From: an uncultured Collinsella sp.
GTDB lineage: Bacteria; Actinomycetota; Coriobacteriia; Coriobacteriales; Coriobacteriaceae
Assembly (NCBI GenBank): GCA_900759435.1
Contig: CAAEVD010000126.1
Location: forward strand, 1 to 7,940
Length of the DNA stretch: 7,940 nt
Direction of reading: 5' to 3'
Below the pieces are notes generated by a model. It worked only from the letters and a program-made list of their open reading frames with translations, did not search any database and was not told the origin of the DNA. Positions 1 through 5,942 of this stretch are shown here, piece after piece. Position 1 is the first letter of the stretch. Every line of letters begins with the position of its first letter. The translations under genes were made by a program, and so were the position numbers.

Positions 1-6
1 ATCAAA

Positions 7-37
7 CGCAAAAAGCCACGTCCGAAGACGTGGCTTT
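7..37 (-). terminator. Rho-independent terminator of the tRNA-Asp gene
   Basis: Bases 12-22 and 27-37 are a perfect 11-bp inverted repeat around a 4-base loop. Read on the minus strand, the loop is UUCG closed by C-G, which is the very stable cUUCGg tetraloop. The stem runs into a short T tract (TTTTT, then GCG). It lies 8 bases after the tRNA 3' end and clearly ends that transcript. Confidence 0.93.
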
Positions 38-45
38 AATTGCGT

Positions 46-123
<78 letters not shown>

Positions 124-169
124 AGGCAGTCGTTCGCGTTTGTTTCCGCTCGCGTGCGCTGCGGGGATT

Positions 170-221
170 AGTATACACAGAAGTCTGTCCGGTGCGCAAC
201 AACTTTTTTGAAAAAATTTTT
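170..221 (-). promoter_or_regulatory. Promoter of tRNA-Asp with A/T-rich UP-like element
   Basis: On the minus strand, TTGCGC (194-199) and TATACT (170-175) are separated by 18 bases and fit a sigma-A type -35/-10 pair. Transcription would start roughly 40 bases before the mature tRNA 5' end. Directly upstream of the -35, bases 203-221 are A and T runs (AAAAATTTTTTCAAAAAA on the minus strand). That is the position and composition of an UP element, as expected for a strongly expressed stable RNA. Role assignment is inferred from position and motif. Confidence 0.7.
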
Positions 222-231
222 GGGCCCCTCC

Positions 232-374
232 GGGAGGGTCTCCGGGGCTGAGGGCGGGGGTTAAGTTTGCTGCTCTACAGTCCTGCGCAAGACGGAAAGC
301 ACATTAAGTGCTTTCCTTTGCGTGCGGAACTCGCGACAAACTTAACCCCCGCCCTCAGCCCCGGAGACCCTCCC
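232..374. repeat. 143-bp element with perfect 38-bp inverted repeats and a nested hairpin
   Basis: Bases 232-269 and 337-374 are exact reverse complements over 38 bp. Pairing stops at both ends: 231/375 and 270/336 do not match. The 67-base centre contains a second perfect 9-bp inverted repeat, 294-302 (GGAAAGCAC) with 308-316 and a 5-base loop. It is extended by CGCAA (286-290) with TTGCG (318-322). As RNA this would be one very long hairpin. No credible reading frame spans it, and I see no target-site duplication at its edges. It could be a MITE-like repeat, a structured RNA, or a cruciform-forming regulatory element. The sequence alone does not decide. Confidence 0.9.
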
Positions 375-490
375 TGCCGTCACTTTGTTCGAGTCGTTGT
401 TGCTCCTCGCCGCTTCCGCGGCTCGAGGTCCCCGTTCTCCTCGGCGGGGTTGTCTAAGGTTGTCGCTGAAGCTCTGCCTTTTGCTCAAAG
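375..490. other. Gene-free spacer with two short hairpins
   Basis: This lies between the long inverted repeat and the metallophosphoesterase terminator. I see no convincing gene on either strand. Two compact inverted repeats stand out. At 405-428, CCTC+GCCGC pairs with GCGGC+GAGG around TTCC, with a 2-base bulge. At 430-449, CCCCG pairs with CGGGG around a 10-base loop. Neither is followed by a T tract on either strand, so they are not ordinary terminators. Together with 124-231 and 232-374 this makes the only stretch over 300 bases without a protein gene. Confidence 0.5.
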
Positions 491-525
491 AAAAACGGGA
501 GATGCGATCCGCATCCCCCGTTTTT
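491..525 (-). terminator. Terminator downstream of the metallophosphoesterase gene (potentially bidirectional)
   Basis: AAAAACGGG (491-499) pairs with CCCGTTTTT (517-525), and GATGCG (501-506) pairs with CGCATC (510-515), around the loop ATC with one A/C mismatch. Both strands end in a run of five T. It could therefore stop minus-strand transcripts leaving the phosphoesterase gene, whose stop codon is only 7 bases away, and also plus-strand transcripts coming from the inverted-repeat region. Confidence 0.9.
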
Positions 526-532
526 GTTGCGG

Positions 533-1000
533 TTACTCCAGGTCAATAAATTTGGTGCTCAGGATCTTGCCGTCTTTTACGAGCATTCTGGCCATGGTGG
601 GGCCTCTGGTGCCTCTGGGGTAGCTGGCGCTGCCGGGATTGAGGACCAGGCAGTGGCCTACTTGGGCTTCTTTGGTTACGTGGGTGTGGCCGTTGATGGC
701 TACGTCTACGGATCCCACGGGAAGATCTTCGCGGTAGTGGGCTACGGCGAATTTGAGTCCTTCGTAGGTGAAAAGGGCCAGACGGTCTACATCCGGGCCG
801 TAGTCGCGGTAGTAGTCGTTGTTTCCTAGGACCGCTCGCACGGGGGCGATGGTGCATAGATGCTCGTAATCCATCTCTGAGGTGAGGTCTCCGGCGTGGA
901 TGATCAGGTCTGCGCCCTTGAGCTCGTCCAGAAGCGCGGGCGAAAGATAGCCGTGGGTGTCCGAGATGATGTCGATGCGCTTGGCGCTTGCACTGTTCAT
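533..1000 (-). CDS. YfcE/MJ0936-type metallophosphoesterase
   Basis: A 155-residue soluble protein with the calcineurin-like phosphoesterase motifs in order: SDTHG (13-17, metal ligands D14 and H16), HAGD (35-38, D38), GNND (59-62, N60), a histidine at 88, GHTH (104-107) and NPGS (121-124). This matches the small MJ0936/YfcE family of two-metal phosphodiesterases, usually 155-185 residues. The natural substrate is generally not known from sequence. ATG at 1000 is preferred over one 16 codons upstream because AGAAGGGA lies just before it, and the upstream residues look like leader. The third motif reads AHYRED where the family more often has H followed by G. There is no signal peptide, so a cytoplasmic location is likely. 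The gene is separated from the two-component operon by a terminator and ends at its own terminator, so it is probably an independent unit. Confidence 0.92.
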   Translation of the reverse strand: MNSASAKRIDIISDTHGYLSPALLDELKGADLIIHAGDLTSEMDYEHLCTIAPVRAVLGNNDYYRDYGPDVDRLALFTYEGLKFAVAHYREDLPVGSVDVAINGHTHVTKEAQVGHCLVLNPGSASYPRGTRGPTMARMLVKDGKILSTKFIDLE

Positions 1001-1036
1001 GGGATCCCTTCTGCAAAACCGATTCGACGTATATAC

Positions 1037-1084
1037 AAAAAGCCCCACGGCTCCGCAGACAATTGGTCTACAGGGTTGCGGGGC
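1037..1084 (-). terminator. Terminator of the glycosyltransferase-kinase-regulator operon
   Basis: On the minus strand GCCCC (1080-1084) pairs with GGGGC (1042-1046). Pairing continues through an imperfect middle to an inner stem GTAGAC/GTCTGC around CAATT. The structure is followed by TTTTT (1037-1041). It starts 7 bases after the regulator stop codon. Only 36 bases then remain before the phosphoesterase ATG, so that gene depends on read-through or on a promoter overlapping this hairpin. TATATA at 1030-1035 is a possible -10, but I see no good -35. Confidence 0.8.
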
Positions 1085-1091
1085 CAGTGTA

Positions 1092-1808
1092 CTAGAGGCT
1101 CAAGGCCTTCTTGAGCGGCACAACGCGGCGGCGCGAGACCGGCACGCGTTCGTCGACGCCCGTAATGCCCAGTTGGATAGCGCCCGAGGGCACCGTCTCG
1201 ACATCCGTGACGCATGCCAAGTTGACGATATAGCGGCGATGAACGCGAAAGAAGCCAAAGTCGCAAAGCTTGGCCTCGAACTGCGCCAGCGAAGTCGTCG
1301 ATAGAAAACGATCATCGACGGTATAGATACAGGAGTAATCGTCCTTGGCCATGATGAAGCGAATGTCATCCACGGGGATGAGAACCTTACGGCCGCCCTT
1401 TTCCACCGGAATGCGCTCGATGGTGACTTTGCTGTCCGTGACGGGCTTGGTGTGCTGCATGACCTTCTCGATCGCGCGATCCAGGCGTGCCTCCTCGACC
1501 GGCTTCATGAGGTAATCGACGGCATCTACGTCGAACGCCTCGACGGCATGATCGCTATACGCGGTCACAAACACAATCGCCGGCGGATTCTTAAGCTTAT
1601 GCAGTGCCTCGGCAAGCTGCAGACCAGAAGCGCCGGGCATCGAGATATCGAGAAATACGACATCGACGCGGCTCTCCATCAACATCTCAATGGCAGAGCG
1701 GACGCTCGACGCCTCAGTGATCGTGCCGATCTTGCCCGTCTGCTCGAGCAAGAAGCGAAGTTCCGAACGGGCCGGGGCCTCATCATCCACAATCATCGCA
1801 CGCAGCAT
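1092..1808 (-). CDS. LytTR-family response regulator (first copy)
   Basis: A 238-residue DNA-binding response regulator. The N-terminal receiver (about 1-120) has the acidic pair D8/D9, the phospho-acceptor D54 in FLDISMPG, T82 in FVTA and K102 in the KP motif. A C-terminal LytTR domain (about 130-236) carries RVHRRYIVNL (188-197) and VPVSRRR (222-228). LytTR regulators bind direct-repeat sites upstream of targets after phosphorylation by a partner kinase. Here that is almost certainly the LytS-like kinase gene ending 72 bases upstream. The start at 1808 begins right at the receiver fold and has GAAAGG 10 bases ahead. An in-frame ATG at 1832 would only add residues encoded by that ribosome site. 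The regulator is paralogous to the one at 6979-7713. It closes the operon, and a terminator follows its stop. Target genes are not visible. Confidence 0.95.
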   Translation of the reverse strand: MLRAMIVDDEAPARSELRFLLEQTGKIGTITEASSVRSAIEMLMESRVDVVFLDISMPGASGLQLAEALHKLKNPPAIVFVTAYSDHAVEAFDVDAVDYLMKPVEEARLDRAIEKVMQHTKPVTDSKVTIERIPVEKGGRKVLIPVDDIRFIMAKDDYSCIYTVDDRFLSTTSLAQFEAKLCDFGFFRVHRRYIVNLACVTDVETVPSGAIQLGITGVDERVPVSRRRVVPLKKALSL

Positions 1809-1880
1809 AGGGATTAAACCTTTCGTCAACAAACTACGCTGGGCATCCGCCGCTCGGCGTTGAGCCCATAGCCTTTTATT

Positions 1881-3224
1881 TTACTCTTGAATGTCAAAGA
1901 TGCTCTCTGACAAATCAAGATGCAGGAGCACTTTGGTGCCCTTGCCCGGCGCCGATTCGACGCGCGTATAAGAGTGCGGTCCATAAAAGCGATGGATGCG
2001 CTCAGAAATATTGTGCATGGCCACGCCGGCGCCGCCGCCTTGCGGGGAACTGGCATCGGGGCGGGCGGAGCGCTCATCAAACAGCCTGGCGGCGGTGCCC
2101 TCGTCCATGCCCACGCCGTTGTCGGCCACGGCAATCAGGATTGCGTCGTCGCCGTCTTGATGGACGGTCACATCGATCTGCAGGGCATCGCCATCGCCCA
2201 TGCCATGCCGCACGGCGTTCTCGACAATGGGCTGGATTACAAAGGCCGGGACCAACGTGTCCTCGACATCCTCGGAGACATCGAAGGTCGCCAGTACGCG
2301 GTCCTCGCCAAAGCGCGCCTTCTCAAACGTCAGGTAGCGCTTGGTCTGGGCAACCTCGCGCGAGACCGGGATAAGCGACCCCGAGTTGTCGAGCGTGGCG
2401 CGATAAAACGAGGAGAACTCGCGCAGCAGCTCGCGGGCACGCAGCGGGTCGGTACGCGTAAACGACGCGATAGTGTTGAGCGTGTTGAACAGAAAGTGCG
2501 GGTTGATCTGCGCCTGCAGGGCACGCACCTCGGCACGGGCTGTCAGTTCCTTTTGCACCTCGAGCTCGTGGATGGCGAGCTGCGTGGACAGGATCTCGGC
2601 AAAACCCGAGGCGAGCGCATACTGGGTACGGTCGACGGCACGCGGGGTCTTGTAGTAGAACTTGAGCGTGCCGACGGTGCGGTCGCCCACCTTGATGGGC
2701 GCGATGATACCGGCGGGAACATGGTTGTGCGAGCCATCCGAACCCACCACGTCCACCACGCGGTTGAACGACTGCACGATGCCGTGCTCAATGACGTAGC
2801 GCGTGGCAAGCGTATGGATGGGCGAATCGGGCAGCAGCTTTTCCTCGAACTCCCCCGCGCAGGCCAGCACGTTGCTCTCATCGGTGATGGCAACGGTCAT
2901 GGCACGTGTCTCGGGCAGGATACGCCGGCACACCAAAAGCGCCGATTCCTGCGTCAGGCCGCCCTTAATGTCCTCGAGCATGGCCGAGGCAACCGAAAGC
3001 GTCTCCTCGGTGTACTGGGAGCGTACCGAATCGGGATTGAGCGTCAAAAAGATAAAGATGCACAGGAAGATGCACAGCAGCGCACAGGCGATCACCGTGG
3101 CAATCGGCTCAATGCCAGTCGCCAGGGCAAAGATAAAGTACACCAACACGCAAACGGCGCAGACAACGGCGATGATGCGAAAGATTGAAATTGAATTATC
3201 GCGCTGGGCGCGGCGGTCGATCAT
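1881..3224 (-). CDS. LytS/YpdA-like membrane sensor histidine kinase
   Basis: A 447-residue kinase. Two adjacent hydrophobic segments (about 14-35 and 40-62) form a short hairpin membrane anchor. A GAF-like sensory region follows (about 90-215), with AITDESNVLA and a TRYVIEHG stretch resembling the cytoplasmic GAF of the BtsS/YpdA group. Next is a His_kinase-type domain with QAQINPHFLFNTLN (237-250, phospho-acceptor H243). The ATPase domain has the N box PIVENAVRHG (332-341), G1 DNGVGMD (368-374) and G2 GGGAGVAMHN (396-405). All catalytic motifs look intact. Unlike classical LytS, there is no 5-TM input module. The ATG overlaps the TGA of the upstream glycosyltransferase as ATGA (3224-3221), which fixes the start and implies translational coupling. 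The LytTR regulator follows after 72 bases and is the expected partner. The input signal is unknown. Confidence 0.95.
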   Translation of the reverse strand: MIDRRAQRDNSISIFRIIAVVCAVCVLVYFIFALATGIEPIATVIACALLCIFLCIFIFLTLNPDSVRSQYTEETLSVASAMLEDIKGGLTQESALLVCRRILPETRAMTVAITDESNVLACAGEFEEKLLPDSPIHTLATRYVIEHGIVQSFNRVVDVVGSDGSHNHVPAGIIAPIKVGDRTVGTLKFYYKTPRAVDRTQYALASGFAEILSTQLAIHELEVQKELTARAEVRALQAQINPHFLFNTLNTIASFTRTDPLRARELLREFSSFYRATLDNSGSLIPVSREVAQTKRYLTFEKARFGEDRVLATFDVSEDVEDTLVPAFVIQPIVENAVRHGMGDGDALQIDVTVHQDGDDAILIAVADNGVGMDEGTAARLFDERSARPDASSPQGGGAGVAMHNISERIHRFYGPHSYTRVESAPGKGTKVLLHLDLSESIFDIQE

Positions 3225-4408
3225 TCAGCCCCCTCCAGGATGCTAATCAGTTGTGCGTCGCGCCAAAGTTCGTCCATGATCTTGGGCCAGAAACTCTGAA
3301 AACGCAGGTAGCTTGCGGCGTTTTGGCGGGCATAGGTCTTGGCCTCGTCAATACCATGACGCCAGATGCGCAGATACCCATCGTGCTCGCGGGTAAACAT
3401 GCTGCGAACCATGGCGGTCTTGCGCACGCGGTCGTCGAGCTCGCGCGAGATCCACGGACCCGGATAGGGCATGAGTGATGCGGCCGTAACCGGAATGAGC
3501 TCCTTTTGGTGCGCAGCGAACGTCAGCTTGGCCCGCTCGTAGTACCAACGGTACACGTCCCGCATAAAGCGCGGCGAGCGCTTCTCGGACTCGGGCGGCA
3601 GGTGGCGCACGGTCCACTCGTTGTCGAACCACACGTCATAGCCGAACATACGCATGTTAAACAGGTAGTCCAGATCCTCGCCGCGGGTGATAAACGGGTC
3701 GAAGGCCACGCGCGTAAAGGCGCGGGCGTGCAGGGCCATCAGGCCGCCGCACACGTAATTGGAGCGCGAGATGCGGGTGCCCGAGAGCGCCTTTTTCATC
3801 CAGCGATTGAACTCGATACGCTTGGTCCACCAGCGATGGCAAATGCCCGCTTTGTCCGTGGGAGCCAGCGGCGACCCGTCGCGATCGTAAAAGTATCCGC
3901 TCTTGACTAAAATCGGCAGGCCCTGACGCGTCTGTTGGCCCAGTGCATAGGTCGCACGCTTCATAAAGTCGGCATCGATGACGGTCTCGTCGTCATCCAA
4001 AAACACAACCGCGTCGTGCCCCAGCACCGCCGCACAGGCAAGACCCATGTTGCGGATGGCGCCGTAGCCGCGCAGGCTCACGCACTCGCCCGAGCCTTTG
4101 GGCGCAATCTGCGCCACGCGGTCGGCAACACGCGAAGCCTGAGTATTGGTAACGATGGTGACCTTAAGTGTGGGATGAGCATTAACGATTTCGTGCACGC
4201 GATGGGATACGTCGGCCGTGGCAGAAACCGGACAGACCACCAAGAGAATGATGCGCGGAATGTCGCGCACCTGTTCGAGCGAAGTCAGGCAGCGATCGAG
4301 TTCCGGGTTGGCGGCATTGAGCGACGTCGAGTGATCGTAGGTGCCGGGAGCGTTTGCTTGGGTATCATCGCCCGCCCAATATGTTGGGATCACAACCGTG
4401 GCGTTCAT
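3221..4408 (-). CDS. GT-A fold (GT2-like) glycosyltransferase
   Basis: A 395-residue protein that begins ATVVIPTYW (3-11), the usual first strand of family-2-like glycosyltransferases. It then has the nucleotide-sugar motifs: RNMG (119-122), the metal-binding acidic cluster FLDDDE (136-141) and RGEDLDY (242-248), a typical acceptor-side/catalytic-base motif. A basic, aromatic C-terminal third (about 265-395) has no transmembrane segment, so the enzyme is probably cytosolic or peripheral on the membrane. The acceptor and sugar cannot be deduced. ATG at 4408 is chosen because AAGGAGGG lies 7 bases ahead; a possible start 15 codons upstream falls inside a terminator-like hairpin. The stop codon overlaps the ATG of the kinase gene by four bases (ATGA). 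That makes it the first gene of a three-gene unit with a LytS/LytTR pair, an uncommon placement for a glycosyltransferase. A role in surface glycan synthesis under that system is inference. Confidence 0.88.
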   Translation of the reverse strand: MNATVVIPTYWAGDDTQANAPGTYDHSTSLNAANPELDRCLTSLEQVRDIPRIILLVVCPVSATADVSHRVHEIVNAHPTLKVTIVTNTQASRVADRVAQIAPKGSGECVSLRGYGAIRNMGLACAAVLGHDAVVFLDDDETVIDADFMKRATYALGQQTRQGLPILVKSGYFYDRDGSPLAPTDKAGICHRWWTKRIEFNRWMKKALSGTRISRSNYVCGGLMALHARAFTRVAFDPFITRGEDLDYLFNMRMFGYDVWFDNEWTVRHLPPESEKRSPRFMRDVYRWYYERAKLTFAAHQKELIPVTAASLMPYPGPWISRELDDRVRKTAMVRSMFTREHDGYLRIWRHGIDEAKTYARQNAASYLRFQSFWPKIMDELWRDAQLISILEGAE

Positions 4409-4415
4409 ACCTTTA

Positions 4416-4423
4416 CCCTCCTT
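4416..4423 (-). promoter_or_regulatory. Strong ribosome binding site of the glycosyltransferase gene
   Basis: AAGGAGGG on the minus strand lies 7 bases before the ATG at 4408, a near-perfect anti-16S match. It decides this start over the upstream in-frame ATG at 4453. It sits only 7 bases beyond the T tract of the hairpin at 4431-4466. Folding or read-through at that hairpin would therefore directly affect whether this site is made. Confidence 0.85.
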
Positions 4424-4430
4424 GCAACAC

Positions 4431-4466
4431 AAAAACGGGGCGCCGCCAAACACAGGCGACGCCCCG
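4431..4466 (-). terminator. Terminator-like hairpin in the leader of the glycosyltransferase operon
   Basis: On the minus strand CGGGGCG (4436-4442) pairs with CGCCCCG (4460-4466). After one mismatch CGCC (4444-4447) pairs with GGCG (4455-4458) around a 7-base loop, and TTTTT (4431-4435) follows directly. This is a textbook intrinsic terminator. It may end transcripts coming from the transporter gene 125 bases upstream. If the promoter at 4483-4488 is real, it instead sits in the operon leader and acts as an attenuator. The plus strand has no T tract, so it is directional. Confidence 0.82.
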
Positions 4467-4482
4467 CGACCTAGCTGGTTCC

Positions 4483-4488
4483 ATCATA
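4483..4488 (-). promoter_or_regulatory. Putative -10 box for the glycosyltransferase-kinase-regulator operon
   Basis: The minus strand reads GTGGGTATGATGGAACC, with TATGAT as -10. A near-identical context (GTGGGCATAATGGA) precedes the phospholipase-like gene, and a looser one (GGGGTACGATGAAC) precedes the transporter gene. I find no good -35 at 16-18 bases. The start site would be near 4476, so the leader would begin about 10 bases before the terminator-like hairpin. Confidence 0.45.
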
Positions 4489-4590
4489 CCCACTTGGGCT
4501 AAACATTGTTCGGAAGTCAGAATGATTTATGCGGCTACTTCCAAAAGAGTACTGCAGATAGGCACAATTGCTGTACTGAGCCCGGTTGCC

Positions 4591-5841
4591 TTACGCCGCC
4601 GCCTGAGCCATGCGGGACAGACGGACCAGCAGCACAAAGCCAACAACCAGCAGAACACCAATAGAAAGGACGCCCAGCGACGGGTTGCCGGTCAGCGAGG
4701 TGACAACCGACACCAGGAAGGTGCCCATAACGCTTGCGTAACGGCCAAAGATATCGAAGAAGCCGTAGTACTCGTTGGACTTTTCCTTGGGGATGATGCG
4801 GCCAAAATAGCTGCGGCTGAGCGCCTGCACGCCACCCTGGAACAAGCCGACCAAAATAGCGAGCACCCAAAACTCAAAGGCGGTCTTTAAGAAAAACGCG
4901 GCAAAGAGCACGATGCCCATATAGGCGGCGACGGCCACCAAGATCATGTTGAGTGTGCCCACGCGACCGGCGAGCTTGCCGTAGATGATGGCGGACGGGA
5001 AGGCCACAAACTGCGTAACGAGCAGAGCCAGCACCAGTTGGGTCGAGTCGATGCCCAGAGCCGACCCGTAGCTGGTTGCCATGGAAATGACCGTGTGCAC
5101 ACCGTCGATGTAGAAGAAGAACGCGATCATGTAGACCAACACGGTCTTGTTGTGGGCGATCTCGCGCATGGTGTGTCCGACCTCGGAGAACACGCCGCCC
5201 ACGATGTGGCCGATGGTGTCCTGGGGACCGCGCTCGCGACCGTACTTTTGCTTATAGGTGCGAATGAGTGGCAAGGTAAAGATGAGCCACCAGGCACCGG
5301 TGATGACAAACGACAGACGCGTTGCCAGCATGGTGGGGACGCCAAGAGCGGGGCCACCCATGATAAGCGCCAGACAGATGATGAACGGCACGGTGGAACC
5401 GATGTAGCCCCAGGCATAGCCCGAGCTGGACACGGCGTCCATGCGCTCGTCGGTGGTTATGTCGGGCAGCATGGCGTCGTAGAACGTCATGGAAGAGTTA
5501 AGGCCGATGGTACACAGCACGTACACGGTCAAAAATGCCATGGCGGACATTGGGATAGCCTGCGCCAGGCAAAGAACCAGACCCGTGAGGAAGAAGCCCA
5601 AGAAGAACTTGATCTTGTTGCCGGCGTAATCGGCAAGCGCGCCCAGAATGGGCATGAGCATGGCAATGACCAGCGAGGCAATCGTCTGCGCGTTGCCCCA
5701 AGCGACCACCAGGTCTGCCGAGGAAGCACCGGTATTGATGGCGTTAAAGTAGATGGGCACCACCGAGGTATTGAGCAGTACGAGGGCCGAGTTGCCCACA
5801 TCGTACATAACCCAGTTACGCTCGAGCTTGGTGTATTTCAT
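4591..5841 (-). CDS. UMF1/Atg22-like major facilitator transporter
   Basis: A 416-residue integral membrane protein with about 12 hydrophobic segments, the usual size for a major facilitator. Two stretches point to the UMF1 (Atg22-like) branch: the N-terminal ERNWVMYDVGNSA (7-19; family pattern W..YD.ANSA) and QALSRSYFGRIIP (339-351), followed by an EYYGFFDIFGR-type loop. Substrates of bacterial UMF1 proteins are mostly unknown; yeast Atg22 exports amino acids from the vacuole. ATG at 5841 has GAAGGGG 8 bases ahead and begins exactly at the family's conserved N-terminus. The gene is followed by a 182-base gap holding the leader hairpin of the next operon, and preceded by a 101-base gap with a possible promoter. 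It is therefore probably a single-gene unit or weakly linked to the gene upstream. Confidence 0.88.
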   Translation of the reverse strand: MKYTKLERNWVMYDVGNSALVLLNTSVVPIYFNAINTGASSADLVVAWGNAQTIASLVIAMLMPILGALADYAGNKIKFFLGFFLTGLVLCLAQAIPMSAMAFLTVYVLCTIGLNSSMTFYDAMLPDITTDERMDAVSSSGYAWGYIGSTVPFIICLALIMGGPALGVPTMLATRLSFVITGAWWLIFTLPLIRTYKQKYGRERGPQDTIGHIVGGVFSEVGHTMREIAHNKTVLVYMIAFFFYIDGVHTVISMATSYGSALGIDSTQLVLALLVTQFVAFPSAIIYGKLAGRVGTLNMILVAVAAYMGIVLFAAFFLKTAFEFWVLAILVGLFQGGVQALSRSYFGRIIPKEKSNEYYGFFDIFGRYASVMGTFLVSVVTSLTGNPSLGVLSIGVLLVVGFVLLVRLSRMAQAAA

Positions 5842-5882
5842 GGACAGGGCCCCTTCGTATTCGCCCGATATGCAGTTAGTTC

Positions 5883-5888
5883 ATCGTA
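5883..5888 (-). promoter_or_regulatory. Putative -10 box for the transporter gene
   Basis: TACGAT on the minus strand, in the context GGGGTACGATGAAC, lies about 40 bases before the transporter ATG. It resembles the two other candidate -10 regions in the window. The -35 is unclear; TTACCG (5909-5914) is 20 bases away, too far for a standard promoter. The call rests on motif recurrence only. Confidence 0.35.
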
Positions 5889-5942
5889 CCCCAATTGTCC
5901 AGAGGCGCCGGTAAGGATTCGGCAAAGGGGCACGCACGAGCC

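Noticed and set aside
232..374. CRISPR array or insertion sequence
   Set aside because: There is only one inverted pair, no direct repeat-spacer series, no transposase, and no visible target-site duplication.
267..623. 118-residue plus-strand open frame crossing the inverted repeat and terminator
   Set aside because: It runs through both repeat arms and the terminator stem into antisense phosphoesterase sequence, with no recognisable domain.
1920..3188. 422-residue open frame on the plus strand opposite the kinase gene
   Set aside because: It mirrors the kinase codons, is full of low-complexity G/R/H/D residues with no motif, and has no ribosome site. The minus strand has intact kinase motifs.
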